From positions 744,001-808,000 of the forward strand of contig NZ_JAUMKD010000003.1 in NCBI RefSeq assembly GCF_030519475.1: 64,000 nt of DNA, in the 5' to 3' direction. Below, piece after piece: positions 24,606 to 32,926 of the stretch (position 1 is its first letter; each line of letters opens with the position of its first letter). Origin of the DNA: Micromonospora sp. C28SCA-DRY-2. GTDB taxonomy: Bacteria; Actinomycetota; Actinomycetes; Mycobacteriales; Micromonosporaceae. The notes below the pieces were generated by a model. It did not search any database, was not told the origin of the DNA, and was given only the letters and a program-made list of their open reading frames with translations. The position numbers and the translations under genes were made by a program.

Positions 24606-25399
24606 GCTTCGACACCACGCATTCCGTCGCGGTTGCGGCTCCGGGGCACGTTTCCGGTGGCGTCGACGCGTTCTCGCCGACGCTTTCCGTGCCACGGCGG
24701 CAGGTGCAGCGCGGCGGCGGTCAGCGCGAAGCCGGTCCAGCCGGCGGCCAGTCCCGCCGCGGCCGAGAGATCCTGGGCCAGCCAGTGGCCGGTCAGGAAG
24801 CCGACCAGCGCCAGGCTGTTGCGGGCGAAGTGCCGGCAGAAGGCGGGCAGCTCGCGCCGGACCTCGACCGCCACCAGCACCCCGGCGTACGGGAAGGTGA
24901 CCACCAGCCCGCGCAGCAACTGCCCGAGCAGCCCGGTCAGCACCGTCCCGCCGAGGATCAGCGACAACTTCGCCAGCGCCGGCAGCCGCTCCCCCGGCGC
25001 CCCGTCGCTGACCCGCTCCGTGGTGGGGGGCGCCGGGTGGCGGTGCAGCAGCAGCGCGGCGAGCAGCCAGAGCAGCACCGTGCCGGCCAGCGCCGGCACG
25101 AACGGCACGGAGACGGTGAGCAGGGCGGCGCCGAGCGCCACGTAGCCGGCGACGCCGGCCAGGTCGGCGAGGAGGATCGGCCAGCGCAGCCGGTGGTGCG
25201 CCACGGTCACCAGGACGAAGAACAGGTTCAGGCCGACCACGCCGATCAGGTGCGACCCGTCCACCCGGTGCCCGGTGGTCAGCAGGGCCAGCGTCATCGG
25301 CAGCGGCAGGCTGTAGACGAACGCCCGCAGCCGGACCGAGCGGAGCAGGCTCACCGCCCAGACCACGGCGGTGACCAGCAGTACGCCGGAGACGGTCAC
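24602..25399 (-). CDS. Multi-pass membrane protein, unknown function
   Basis: 265 aa with about seven hydrophobic segments, starting MTVSGVLLVTAVVWAVSLLR. A conserved-looking loop GHRVDGSHLIGVVGLNLFF near residue 43 and an Arg-rich tail (HGKRRRERVDATG) are visible, but no family is recognised. It lies 6 bases downstream of the gene at 25406 on the same strand, so the two are probably one operon; together they may form a membrane protein plus cytoplasmic partner. Confidence 0.65.
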   Translation of the reverse strand: MTVSGVLLVTAVVWAVSLLRSVRLRAFVYSLPLPMTLALLTTGHRVDGSHLIGVVGLNLFFVLVTVAHHRLRWPILLADLAGVAGYVALGAALLTVSVPFVPALAGTVLLWLLAALLLHRHPAPPTTERVSDGAPGERLPALAKLSLILGGTVLTGLLGQLLRGLVVTFPYAGVLVAVEVRRELPAFCRHFARNSLALVGFLTGHWLAQDLSAAAGLAAGWTGFALTAAALHLPPWHGKRRRERVDATGNVPRSRNRDGMRGVEA

Positions 25400-25405
25400 G
25401 GCCGG

Positions 25406-26275
25406 TCAGTCCAGGAAGGTGGCGAGGTTGGCGCACGCCTGGAACGTCTCACCGGCCCGCGCCACGTCGGCCGGGTTCACCGAGTACCGGTTCTCGCTGA
25501 TCTCGCCGTGCGCGCTCATCCCCGCCGTCCAGCAGGCCGTACCGTCCCAGCGCACCAGGTTGACGTGCAGCGCCGGGTCGACCGCGCCGGCCGGCAGCAG
25601 GCCGACCCGTACGCCGGCCTTGCGCTGCGTCTCCAGCAGTTCCTCCAGCTCGTCGGAGAGCGTCGCGTAGGCGAAGATCCGGGTGATCCGCACGCCCCGG
25701 GCCAGCGCCCGCACGTTGACCGTCCAGTGGTGCCGGCCGATGTCGCTGTGCCACCAGCTGAGTTCGCCGCTGGCCCGGGGCATCACGTTGGTCAGCGCCT
25801 GCATCTCCCGGACGCAGTCCCGGGTGGCGCCGAGCAGGTCCTGGTAGTCGTGGCCGGGCCGGACGATCCGCCCGTGACGCAACTGCTCGGTCTCCGCCCG
25901 GAACCGCTCGAACGAGCGGCGCGCCTCGTCGGCCACCCGGGTGCCCGGATGGCGTTCGACCGCCTCCCGGGTGCCGGTGACCACCTCCGGTACGGCGGTC
26001 AGCAGCCACGGCGGACCGTCCAGCAGCGTCCGCAGGTGGAACCGGCGTTCGGCCCGGGCTAGCGAGTCCACCAGCAGCGAGATGGTGATGCCCATCAGCC
26101 CGGCGAGCAGGGACTCCACTCCGGACGCCGCACCGGTCAGGTCGAGGGTGACCGAGAGCGAGATCGACAGGGCGATCCCGATCAGCGCGACCGGATCGGT
26201 GTGCGCCACCAGCCGGGCGAACCCGGCGGCGGTGCCGAGCCGGCCGGAGCGCGGTCGGCGGAGCAGATCAACCAT
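25406..26275 (-). CDS. Uncharacterised protein with two N-terminal membrane helices
   Basis: 289 aa. Two hydrophobic segments (about residues 28-47 and 52-72) are followed by a soluble domain of about 210 aa with RTLLDGPPWLL, RHHWTVNVRALARGVRITRIF and KAGVRVGLLPAG, a pattern seen in actinobacterial proteins that have a phospholipase D-like or methyl-accepting-like sensory fold. That comparison is weak. GGGAGG lies seven bases before the ATG at 26275. It is probably co-transcribed with the membrane protein gene that follows. Confidence 0.6.
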   Translation of the reverse strand: MVDLLRRPRSGRLGTAAGFARLVAHTDPVALIGIALSISLSVTLDLTGAASGVESLLAGLMGITISLLVDSLARAERRFHLRTLLDGPPWLLTAVPEVVTGTREAVERHPGTRVADEARRSFERFRAETEQLRHGRIVRPGHDYQDLLGATRDCVREMQALTNVMPRASGELSWWHSDIGRHHWTVNVRALARGVRITRIFAYATLSDELEELLETQRKAGVRVGLLPAGAVDPALHVNLVRWDGTACWTAGMSAHGEISENRYSVNPADVARAGETFQACANLATFLD

Positions 26276-26563
26276 CGACGACCTCCCGGGTGCCGGCTGC
26301 CGCCAGGGTACGACGCCGGCACCATCGCCCGGCCGCCCCGCCGGCGCGCCGATCAGGACCGGCACCCCCGGCCACCAGCGCACCGACCTGGATGCGTCCG
26401 TCCGACCCGGTCGGACCAGCCGGTCGCGGCCGGGGTACGTCCCGGGTCGGCTCCCGGTCCGGCCGGCTCGCCAGCCGGTCGCGGCCCGGGCGGGTGCCCC
26501 CCGGTCGGCTCCGGTCCGGCCCGGTCGCCGGGACGGGAGGGCCCCGGCCGGTAGCATCCGAGC

Positions 26564-27601
26564 GTGCCCGAGCGTTCCGTACCGCCGTCGCCGGGCGTCA
26601 CCCGCGCGCCGGGGTCCACCGTGGTCGCCACCGCACCGCCCGCCGGCCCGCCGCTCCCCGGTGGCGCGGACACCGCCGCGATCACCGCGGGCATCGCCGG
26701 CTGGGTCGGTGCCGCGCCGCTGCGCGGGCTGGTCGCGCACTTCGGCGGCGACTGGCCCGGCGGCGACCTCGCGGCGGTGCTCGCCGGGCTGGACGACTTC
26801 TCCGCGCGGCACTGGGACTTCCGGGGCGGCCGGGAGCGGCCCGAGGCCCGGGAACCGGCCTTCGACCCGGCCACCGCCGCCCGGGTGCTCGCCGCGGCGG
26901 CCGCGCTCGGCCTGGTCCGGCCCCGGCCACCGGCCCGGCCCGGCTACGCCCACCTGGTCGTGCTCGGTGGGCTGGCCCACGCCTGCCTGCGCCGGGTGGC
27001 CTACGCCGCCCACCTGCTGCGCGCCGGCACCCGGGTCACCGGCGAGGTGGCGGTGCTGGGCAGCTTCCGCCCGCTCTCCCCCACCGAGCACGCCATGCTC
27101 GCCGCGGCCGGGGTGGCCGGCTGCGACACCGAGGTGGCCGCGCTGGACGCGGCGGTGCGGCTGGCGTTCGGCGTGACCGGCCTGGCCGAGCAGGACGGCG
27201 TGGACGCCGGGCATCCGCACCACTCGTGGTCGTCGCGGACGTACCGGCCGGTCGGGACGCCGCCGGTGCGGGTGCTGGCCGCCCCGTCCAGCGAGCCGGA
27301 CCGGCGCCGTGCGCACACCGCCGACACCCAGCGCTTCTGGGCCGAGCACGTCCGGCTCGCCCCCGGCGATCCGGTGCTGCTGGTGACCGCGCCGATCTAC
27401 GTTCCGTTCCAGCACTGCGACGCGCTGCGCACGCTGGCCGTGCCGTACGGCTGCCGGATCGAGACGGTCGGCGTGGACCCGGCCCTGCCCGACCTGGCCA
27501 CCCTGCCCGAGCCGACGCTCAGCCCGGGCCGCTACCTCCAGGAGATCCGCTCCGCCATCCGCTCGATGCGTGCCCTGCACGCCACCCTGCGGCCCGCCTG
27601 A
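26564..27601 (+). CDS. DUF218-like protein convergent with the MurD-like gene
   Basis: 345 aa, GTG start. After a Pro/Gly-rich N-terminus it shows HLVVLGGLAHACLRRVAYAA, then VAVLGSFRPLSPTEHAMLAA with a conserved Glu, and VLLVTAPIYVPFQHCDALR followed by GCRIETVGVD. This order (VVLGG, acidic loop, VTxxYHxxRA, G-x-x-V) resembles the DUF218 fold of SanA/ElyC/YdcF proteins, some of which affect envelope or peptidoglycan precursor metabolism (family knowledge). It has no membrane anchor. It ends 64 bases from the convergent MurD-like gene, so a peptidoglycan role is an inference from fold and neighbourhood. Confidence 0.55.
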   Translation: MPERSVPPSPGVTRAPGSTVVATAPPAGPPLPGGADTAAITAGIAGWVGAAPLRGLVAHFGGDWPGGDLAAVLAGLDDFSARHWDFRGGRERPEAREPAFDPATAARVLAAAAALGLVRPRPPARPGYAHLVVLGGLAHACLRRVAYAAHLLRAGTRVTGEVAVLGSFRPLSPTEHAMLAAAGVAGCDTEVAALDAAVRLAFGVTGLAEQDGVDAGHPHHSWSSRTYRPVGTPPVRVLAAPSSEPDRRRAHTADTQRFWAEHVRLAPGDPVLLVTAPIYVPFQHCDALRTLAVPYGCRIETVGVDPALPDLATLPEPTLSPGRYLQEIRSAIRSMRALHATLRPA

Positions 27602-27665
27602 GCGCCGCGCCACGGCGGTGCGCCGGGCGGCGTCGGTGACCGCCGGGCTCCGCGCGCCCGTGGTG

Positions 27666-29012
27666 TCAGCCGGCGGTGTCGCGTACCGCCTGGGCGAAGA
27701 CCTCGGAGCGGTGCTCGAAGTTGCGGAACCGGCCGTAGCTGGGCGCGGCCGGCGAGAGCAGCACCACCCCGCCGGCCGGGGTCAGCTCGCGGGCCAGCCG
27801 GACCGCGTCCACCAGCTCGTCGACCACCTCGGTACGCACCTTGGGCAGCCCGGCGAGCGCGTCGACGATCCGGGAGCCGCTGTCCGGGATGCCGATCACC
27901 GTCAGCTCGCGCTCGGCGAGGTGCTCGCGCAGCGGGCTGTAGTCCAGCCCCCGGTCGGTACCGCCGACGATCACCGTCAACGGCCGTCCCTCGTACGCGT
28001 CGATCGCGTGCATTGCCGCGTACGGGCTGGTGGCGAGGGTGTCGTCGACGAAGGTCAGCCCGGACGGGTCGACGATCTCGGTGAGCCGGTGGGCCAGCCC
28101 CTGGAAGCCGGCGACGGCCACCGCGAGGGTGTCCTTGCGGGCGACCACGTCGACGCCGAGCGCGTCCAGCACGGCCAGCGCCACGCAGAGGTTGCTCTCG
28201 TTGTGCCGGCCGACCAGCGGCAGCACCGCACGCGGGAAGAGCGGCTGGTCGGCCAGGTGGAACCAGGGGGCGCCGTCCGGGCCGGCGGCCACGTGGGCGG
28301 TGTCCGGCCGGCCGGCGCGCACGGCCGCCCGGTCGCCCAGTTCGAGGGCGAGCCGCGGGTCGGTGCCGTTGACCACCACGGTGCGCGGCCCGTAGGCGAT
28401 CAGGTTGAGCTTGTCCCGGTAGTACTCGGCCTCGCCGCCGTGCGCGTCCAGGTGCTCCGGGAAGAGCGCGGTGACCACCGCCACCCGGGGCGAGTCGGTC
28501 AGGTCGCTGCACTGGTAGCTGGAGAGCTCCAGCACGTACAGCTCGGCCTCGGGCAGGTCGAGGGTGGGCACCCCGATGTTGCCGCCGAAGACGTTCGGCC
28601 GGTCCACCGCCGCGAGCAGGTGGCTGATCAGGCTGGACGTGGTGCTCTTGCCCTTGCTGCCGGTGACCCCGATGGTGCGATCGGCGTGGTCGGCCATCCA
28701 GAGCGCGGTGCCCTGGGTGACGGTGACCCCGCGCCGGCGCAGCTCGACCAGCCACGGGTGGGTCTGCGGCACGCCGGGCGAGCGGACCACCACGTCGGCG
28801 GCGGCCAGCCGGTCGAAGCCCTCCTCGCCGACGACCAGCGGCGCCGCCTCGGCCAGCGGGCCGTCCCAGGGCAGCGAGAGGAAGTTGGCGCTGTCGTCGA
28901 CGGCGACCAGCCCGGCCGGGCCGTGCGCGGCGATCGCGGTGACCGAGGCCCGGCCCTCCCGGCCGGCGCCCCAGACGGCCACGGTACGTCCGCGCAGGTC
29001 AGACAAGCGCAC
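27666..29012 (-). CDS. MurD-like UDP-MurNAc-L-Ala--glutamate ligase (MurD2 type)
   Basis: 448 aa. The N-terminal Rossmann part VAVWGAGREGRASV is followed by the Mur-ligase ATP site IGVTGSKGKSTTSSLISHLL, VLELSSYQCSDL with the catalytic Ser/Tyr region, FPEHLDAHGGEAEYYRDKLNL and a C-terminal FVDDTLATSPYAAMHAI. The sequence differs from housekeeping MurD (for example YQCSDL and DRGLDYSPL). It is divergent from the MurL-like gene, the arrangement expected for the MurD2-MurL route, in which L-Glu is added and then epimerised. GGAGGAG eight bases before the GTG at 29012 sets the start. Confidence 0.75.
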   Translation of the reverse strand: MRLSDLRGRTVAVWGAGREGRASVTAIAAHGPAGLVAVDDSANFLSLPWDGPLAEAAPLVVGEEGFDRLAAADVVVRSPGVPQTHPWLVELRRRGVTVTQGTALWMADHADRTIGVTGSKGKSTTSSLISHLLAAVDRPNVFGGNIGVPTLDLPEAELYVLELSSYQCSDLTDSPRVAVVTALFPEHLDAHGGEAEYYRDKLNLIAYGPRTVVVNGTDPRLALELGDRAAVRAGRPDTAHVAAGPDGAPWFHLADQPLFPRAVLPLVGRHNESNLCVALAVLDALGVDVVARKDTLAVAVAGFQGLAHRLTEIVDPSGLTFVDDTLATSPYAAMHAIDAYEGRPLTVIVGGTDRGLDYSPLREHLAERELTVIGIPDSGSRIVDALAGLPKVRTEVVDELVDAVRLARELTPAGGVVLLSPAAPSYGRFRNFEHRSEVFAQAVRDTAG

Positions 29013-29089
29013 AGGTGATCTCCTCCGGGCGGGCGGCGGGTCGGCGGCCGAGTCTGGCGCAGCCGGACGCGGACGGGTGAACCACGGCC

Positions 29090-29095
29090 TAGTAT
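29090..29095 (+). promoter_or_regulatory. -10 element TAGTAT of the MurL-like gene
   Basis: TAGTAT ends five bases before the GTG at 29101, which would place the transcript start at or next to the start codon. There is no ribosome site ahead of that GTG. The layout suggests a leaderless message. Confidence 0.4.
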
Positions 29096-29100
29096 GGCGT

Positions 29101-30450
29101 GTGCTCAACGGACAGCTCCGGCGGATGGACGCCTTCACCTTCCCGTCCTACTCGATCGACCTCTCCACCGGCGAGGCCCTGTTCGACTACCGGCTGAGCG
29201 GCCCCGACGCGGAGCTGACCTTCACCGAGGTGGTCACCCTCCCGCTGCCGGCCGAGCCGCCGTCGGACGCCACGGTCGCCGCGCTCGGCCGGGTGCTGGA
29301 GCTGCTGCACGTGGTGGCCGGGGTCAGCTACTACAAGGCCGCCGCGCCCGGCCGGCTGGTGCTGCCCGCCCCGCTCGGGCCGGCCGCCGCCGCGCTGGTC
29401 ACCGGCATCTACACCCACGGCCTCGCCGAGTACGCGTACCGCAACAAGCTGCCGCACGTGCTGGAGCTGGCCCCGGAGATCCCGCCGGGGTCGGTGAAGC
29501 CGGCGGCGCCGCTGGGCAACTCCGAGCGGCGGCCGCTCTCGGCGGTCGGCGGCGGCAAGGACTCGATCGTCAGCCTGGAGGCGCTGCGCCGGGCCGGCCT
29601 GGACCCGGTGCCGTTCTCGGTCAACCCGAACCACGTGATCGTCTCGGTCAACGAGGCGTCCGGGCTCACCCCGCTCGCCGCCCGCCGGCGGATCGACCCG
29701 CGGCTGTTCGAGCTGAACGCCGCCGGCGCGCTGAACGGGCACATCCCGGTCACCGCGATCAACTCGCTGATCGCGGTGGCGACCGCCGTGCTGCACGGGC
29801 TGGGCCCGGTGGTGATGTCCAACGAGCGCTCCGCGTCGGATCCGAACCTGGTCTGGAACGGTCACGAGATCAACCACCAGTGGTCCAAGGGGGTCGAGGC
29901 GGAGGGGCTGATGCGGGCGGCGCTGACCGAGCACGCGGGGCTGGCCGAGCCGTACTTCTCGCTGCTGCGCTCACTGTCGGAGCTGCACATCGCCCGGCTC
30001 TTCGCCGAGATCGACCGCTACGACGACGTGGTGACCAGCTGCAACGCCGCGTTCAAGCTGCACGACCCGAGCGAGCGCTGGTGCCGCGACTGCCCGAAGT
30101 GCCGGTTCGTCTTCCTGGCCATGGCGCCGTTCATGTCCCGCGAGCGGATCACCCACATCTTCGGCGGCGACCTGCTGGCCGACTCCGCCCAGATCCCCGG
30201 CTACCGGGAACTGCTCGGCGTGGACGGGCACAAGCCGTTCGAGTGCGTCGGCGAGGTGGAGGAGTCGGTGGTGGCGTTGAGCCTGCTCGCCGAGCAGGAG
30301 CAGTGGCGCGACGCCCCGGTGGTCCGCGCCCTGGTCGACGCCGTGCCGGACACCGCCTGGTCCGCCGCCGCCACCTCCGACGTCTTCACCCCCGGCGGCC
30401 CCCACCACATCCCTCCCGCCTACGCCAAAACCCTCACCCCCCTCCCCTGA
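29101..30450 (+). CDS. murL: MurL-like UDP-MurNAc-L-Ala-L-Glu epimerase
   Basis: 449 aa. FDYRLSGPDAELTFTEVVTLP near the start, the PP-loop-like SAVGGGKDSIVSLEALRRAG near residue 150, HPGxxx-type segments GHEINHQWSKGVEAEG and a Cys cluster RWCRDCPKCRFVFLAMAPF near residue 325 fit MurL, the ATP-dependent enzyme that activates and epimerises the terminal L-Glu of UDP-MurNAc-L-Ala-L-Glu. The divergent MurD-like gene supports this. GTG 29101 is chosen because of the adjacent -10 box; an ATG at 29125 is an alternative. If correct, D-glutamate for the wall can be made without glutamate racemase. Confidence 0.72.
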   Translation: MLNGQLRRMDAFTFPSYSIDLSTGEALFDYRLSGPDAELTFTEVVTLPLPAEPPSDATVAALGRVLELLHVVAGVSYYKAAAPGRLVLPAPLGPAAAALVTGIYTHGLAEYAYRNKLPHVLELAPEIPPGSVKPAAPLGNSERRPLSAVGGGKDSIVSLEALRRAGLDPVPFSVNPNHVIVSVNEASGLTPLAARRRIDPRLFELNAAGALNGHIPVTAINSLIAVATAVLHGLGPVVMSNERSASDPNLVWNGHEINHQWSKGVEAEGLMRAALTEHAGLAEPYFSLLRSLSELHIARLFAEIDRYDDVVTSCNAAFKLHDPSERWCRDCPKCRFVFLAMAPFMSRERITHIFGGDLLADSAQIPGYRELLGVDGHKPFECVGEVEESVVALSLLAEQEQWRDAPVVRALVDAVPDTAWSAAATSDVFTPGGPHHIPPAYAKTLTPLP

Positions 30451-30483
30451 CCCCGGCCCGGTCGGGGCCGACCGGAGCCCCGT

Positions 30484-30540
30484 TGATCATGAAGTTGGTA
30501 CCGCGACGCGCCGGGGCGGCCCGCAACAACTTCGTGATCA
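30484..30540. repeat. Palindrome, TGATCATGA family (copy 1)
   Basis: TGATCATGAAGTTG (30484-30497) pairs with CAACTTCGTGATCA (30527-30540) with one mismatch across a GC-rich loop. It lies between the convergent MurL-like and PucR genes, so it may terminate both. A second member of the family is at 41142-41195. Confidence 0.75.
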
Positions 30541-30567
30541 CCGGCGCCGGCCACGGCGGGTGGGGGG

Positions 30568-32427
30568 TTAGGGGGTGCGGATGGCGTCCAGGGCCAGCAG
30601 GGCGACGTGGAGGGAGAGGCAGGCGTCGACCGAGTCGAGGTCGACGTCGAGGATCCGGCCGATCCGGGCCAGCCGCTCGTAGAACGCGGGCCGGGACAGG
30701 TGCGCCGCGGCGGCCGCCGCCGACTTGTTCCGGCCCTGCTCCAGGTACGCGCGCAGGGTGCCGAGCAGCTGCTCCCGGGGGTGCCGCGCGTCGTACGCCA
30801 GCAGGGCGCCCAGCTCGCGCTCGACGAAGGTCTGCAACCGCGGCTCGTCGCGCAACAGGTGCAGCAGGCCGGCGAGACCGACGTGCGGCAGCCGGAAGAT
30901 CGGCAGGTCCCGCCGGTCGCGCCGGGCGGCCTCGGCGATCTGGCGCGCCTCGGTGAGCGACCGGCGCGCCTCGCGCAGGCTGCCCACCCCGGAACCGGCG
31001 GCGACGATCAGCCCGGCGGACCCGGCCGGGGCGCCCCGGCCACCGGACCGGGACGAGCCGCCGTCCGGCTGCCGGGGCACCACGGCGTCGAGCTGCCGGG
31101 ACGCCGGGTCCGGGTGCCGGCCGTCCGGACGCACCCGGCGCAGCGCGGCGGCGAACGCGGTCAGCGCCCGCTCCTCGGCGGCGGCGTCCGGCAGGGCGAG
31201 CAGCGCGCCGACCGCGTGGTCGTCGACCGCGCTGGTCAGCGCGGTCAGCTTCGCCTCGCGCAGGGCCTGGCCGACCGCCTCGGCGAGGTCCCGTAGCCGG
31301 GCCGGGCCGGCGTCCGGGGCGGGCTCGCCGAAGGCCGTCGGCTCGCCCGCGTCGCCGGCGTGCTCGCCGGCCGGGTCGTCGGTGCGGTACCGGACCACCA
31401 CGCCCACCAGGTGCCGGCGCTCCAGCACCACGCCGAGCGCCCGGGCGCGCAGCGCCACCTCGTCCACCGGCCGGGAGTGGTCGAGCAGGGCGGTGAGCAG
31501 GGTGCGGTGGATCTGCCGTTCCAGCCCCTCGGCGTCGCGGCGGATCAACCGGACCAGCGCCAGGGTGGACGCGGCCCGCTCGACCAGGATGGTCAGCCGG
31601 GTGGGTGGGTCGCCGGCCGGCGCTGACCCGCCGTCGACGCCGGCCGGGCCCGGCTCGGCGTCCGCCCCGGCGCGGCCGGGCCGGGCCAGCTCGCCGGTGG
31701 CCGGCCAGCGCAGCAGCAGCCGGCCCCAGTCCTGCCCGCGGGCGCCGACAGTGGTGACCAGCCAGCCGCTGTCCGGGTCGTACGCGGTCCGCCCGGCCGG
31801 CCGGATCCGGCGGGAGTGCTGCTCCCAGCCGTCCAGCAGCAGCTCGGCGCTCTCCCCGGCCGGGTCGTAGGCGAGCACCTGCCGGGAGAGGTTCTCCAGC
31901 ACCACCGGGCAGCCGGACAGCTCCGCCGCCTGCCGGATCACCTCGGCCGGGCCGGCGCCCTCGACCGAGAGGTCGGTGAACCGCTGGTGGATCTCCTCGG
32001 TGGCGCGCAGCTCGGTGAGCTGGGCGTCGACGATCAGCGCGTGCACCGCCTCGGTGATCCGCACGAACGGGGTGTCCCGGCGCAGCTCGACCAGGGGCAG
32101 GCCGCGGCGCTCGGCGGCGGCGGCCATCACCCGGGGCACCTCGCTGGCGTACCGGCGGCCCAGCTCGACCAGCAGGCCGGAGACGCCGACGTCGGCCAGG
32201 TCGCCGATGAAGGCGCGCAGTCCGGCGTCGTCGGCCGGCAGCCCGATGCCGGTGGTCAGCACCAGCTCGCCGCCGCCGAGCAGGGTGGCGATGTCCGGCA
32301 CCTCGGCCACGTGCACCCAGCGCACCGGCCGGTCCAGCCCGGCGTCCCCGGCGACCAGGCGCGGGGCGCCGCGGCGGACCGGGTCCAGGGCCAGAACCTC
32401 ACGCACGGTAGGGAACACGGCCGACAC
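30568..32427 (-). CDS. PucR-family transcriptional regulator
   Basis: 619 aa. The N-terminal part (FPTVREVLALDPV ... GGGELVLTTGIGL ... DVGVSGLLVELGRRY) is the purine-catabolism-regulator-like ligand domain. A long Pro/Ala-rich variable middle follows, and the C-terminus LLGTLRAYLEQGRNKSAAAAAA with HLSRPAFYERLARI is the PucR-type helix-turn-helix. Such regulators often control amino-acid or purine catabolic operons, including aminotransferase/semialdehyde dehydrogenase pairs; one such pair lies 6 kb away, but a link is inference. GTG 32427 is given; GTG 32418 is also possible. Confidence 0.85.
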   Translation of the reverse strand: MSAVFPTVREVLALDPVRRGAPRLVAGDAGLDRPVRWVHVAEVPDIATLLGGGELVLTTGIGLPADDAGLRAFIGDLADVGVSGLLVELGRRYASEVPRVMAAAAERRGLPLVELRRDTPFVRITEAVHALIVDAQLTELRATEEIHQRFTDLSVEGAGPAEVIRQAAELSGCPVVLENLSRQVLAYDPAGESAELLLDGWEQHSRRIRPAGRTAYDPDSGWLVTTVGARGQDWGRLLLRWPATGELARPGRAGADAEPGPAGVDGGSAPAGDPPTRLTILVERAASTLALVRLIRRDAEGLERQIHRTLLTALLDHSRPVDEVALRARALGVVLERRHLVGVVVRYRTDDPAGEHAGDAGEPTAFGEPAPDAGPARLRDLAEAVGQALREAKLTALTSAVDDHAVGALLALPDAAAEERALTAFAAALRRVRPDGRHPDPASRQLDAVVPRQPDGGSSRSGGRGAPAGSAGLIVAAGSGVGSLREARRSLTEARQIAEAARRDRRDLPIFRLPHVGLAGLLHLLRDEPRLQTFVERELGALLAYDARHPREQLLGTLRAYLEQGRNKSAAAAAAHLSRPAFYERLARIGRILDVDLDSVDACLSLHVALLALDAIRTP

Positions 32428-32503
32428 GCTACCGTCCGTGACCCTGATTCTCGACACCCCGCCGCCGGCGTCGCGCCCGCCGGCACCGGGCGGCCCACCA
32501 ACC

Positions 32504-32908
32504 ATGATCGATTGCGCTACCGTGCGGGGGGCCCTGGGCGCGGGAGCGCTCGCCGGGGCGCCGGCTGCGGCGATGCCGCAGACCTGGTCCGTGAGCGGCA
32601 CCGCGGTCGCCGCGCTGAGCGGCTTCGACGACACGATGAAGAGCTACCTGCTGGCCCGGGGGATCTCCGCCGGGCAGCTCGCCGTGACCTACCGGGGGCG
32701 GCTCGTGCTGGCCCGCGGCTACGGCAACAACTCGCCACAGCTGATCCAGCCCACCTCGCTGTTCCGGGTGGCCAGACTGTCCAAGTCGCTGACCGCGGCA
32801 GCGATCGTCCGGCTCGGTTACAGCGAGATCGACCCGCCGCTGTGGCGGGCCGCCCGCGCCGTGACCAGCTGGCCGACGCACAACTTCTGGTCCAAGTACT
32901 ACGCCTGA
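32504..32908 (+). pseudogene. Serine beta-lactamase-like remnant with internal deletion and lost nucleophile
   Basis: 134 codons. After a signal-like stretch and GFDDTMKSYLLARGISAGQLAV, the sequence LFRVARLSKSLTAAAIVRLG corresponds to the SxxK region of class C beta-lactamase-like hydrolases, but the nucleophile position (normally S in ASxSK) reads Arg. Immediately afterwards it jumps to AVTSWPTHNFWSKYYA, which looks like the end of such proteins. The roughly 250-residue middle with the Tyr motif is missing. It is read here as an internally deleted, inactive remnant; a short secreted protein is a less likely alternative. Confidence 0.6.
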
Positions 32909-32926
32909 CGGCGGTGGTGGCTGCCC

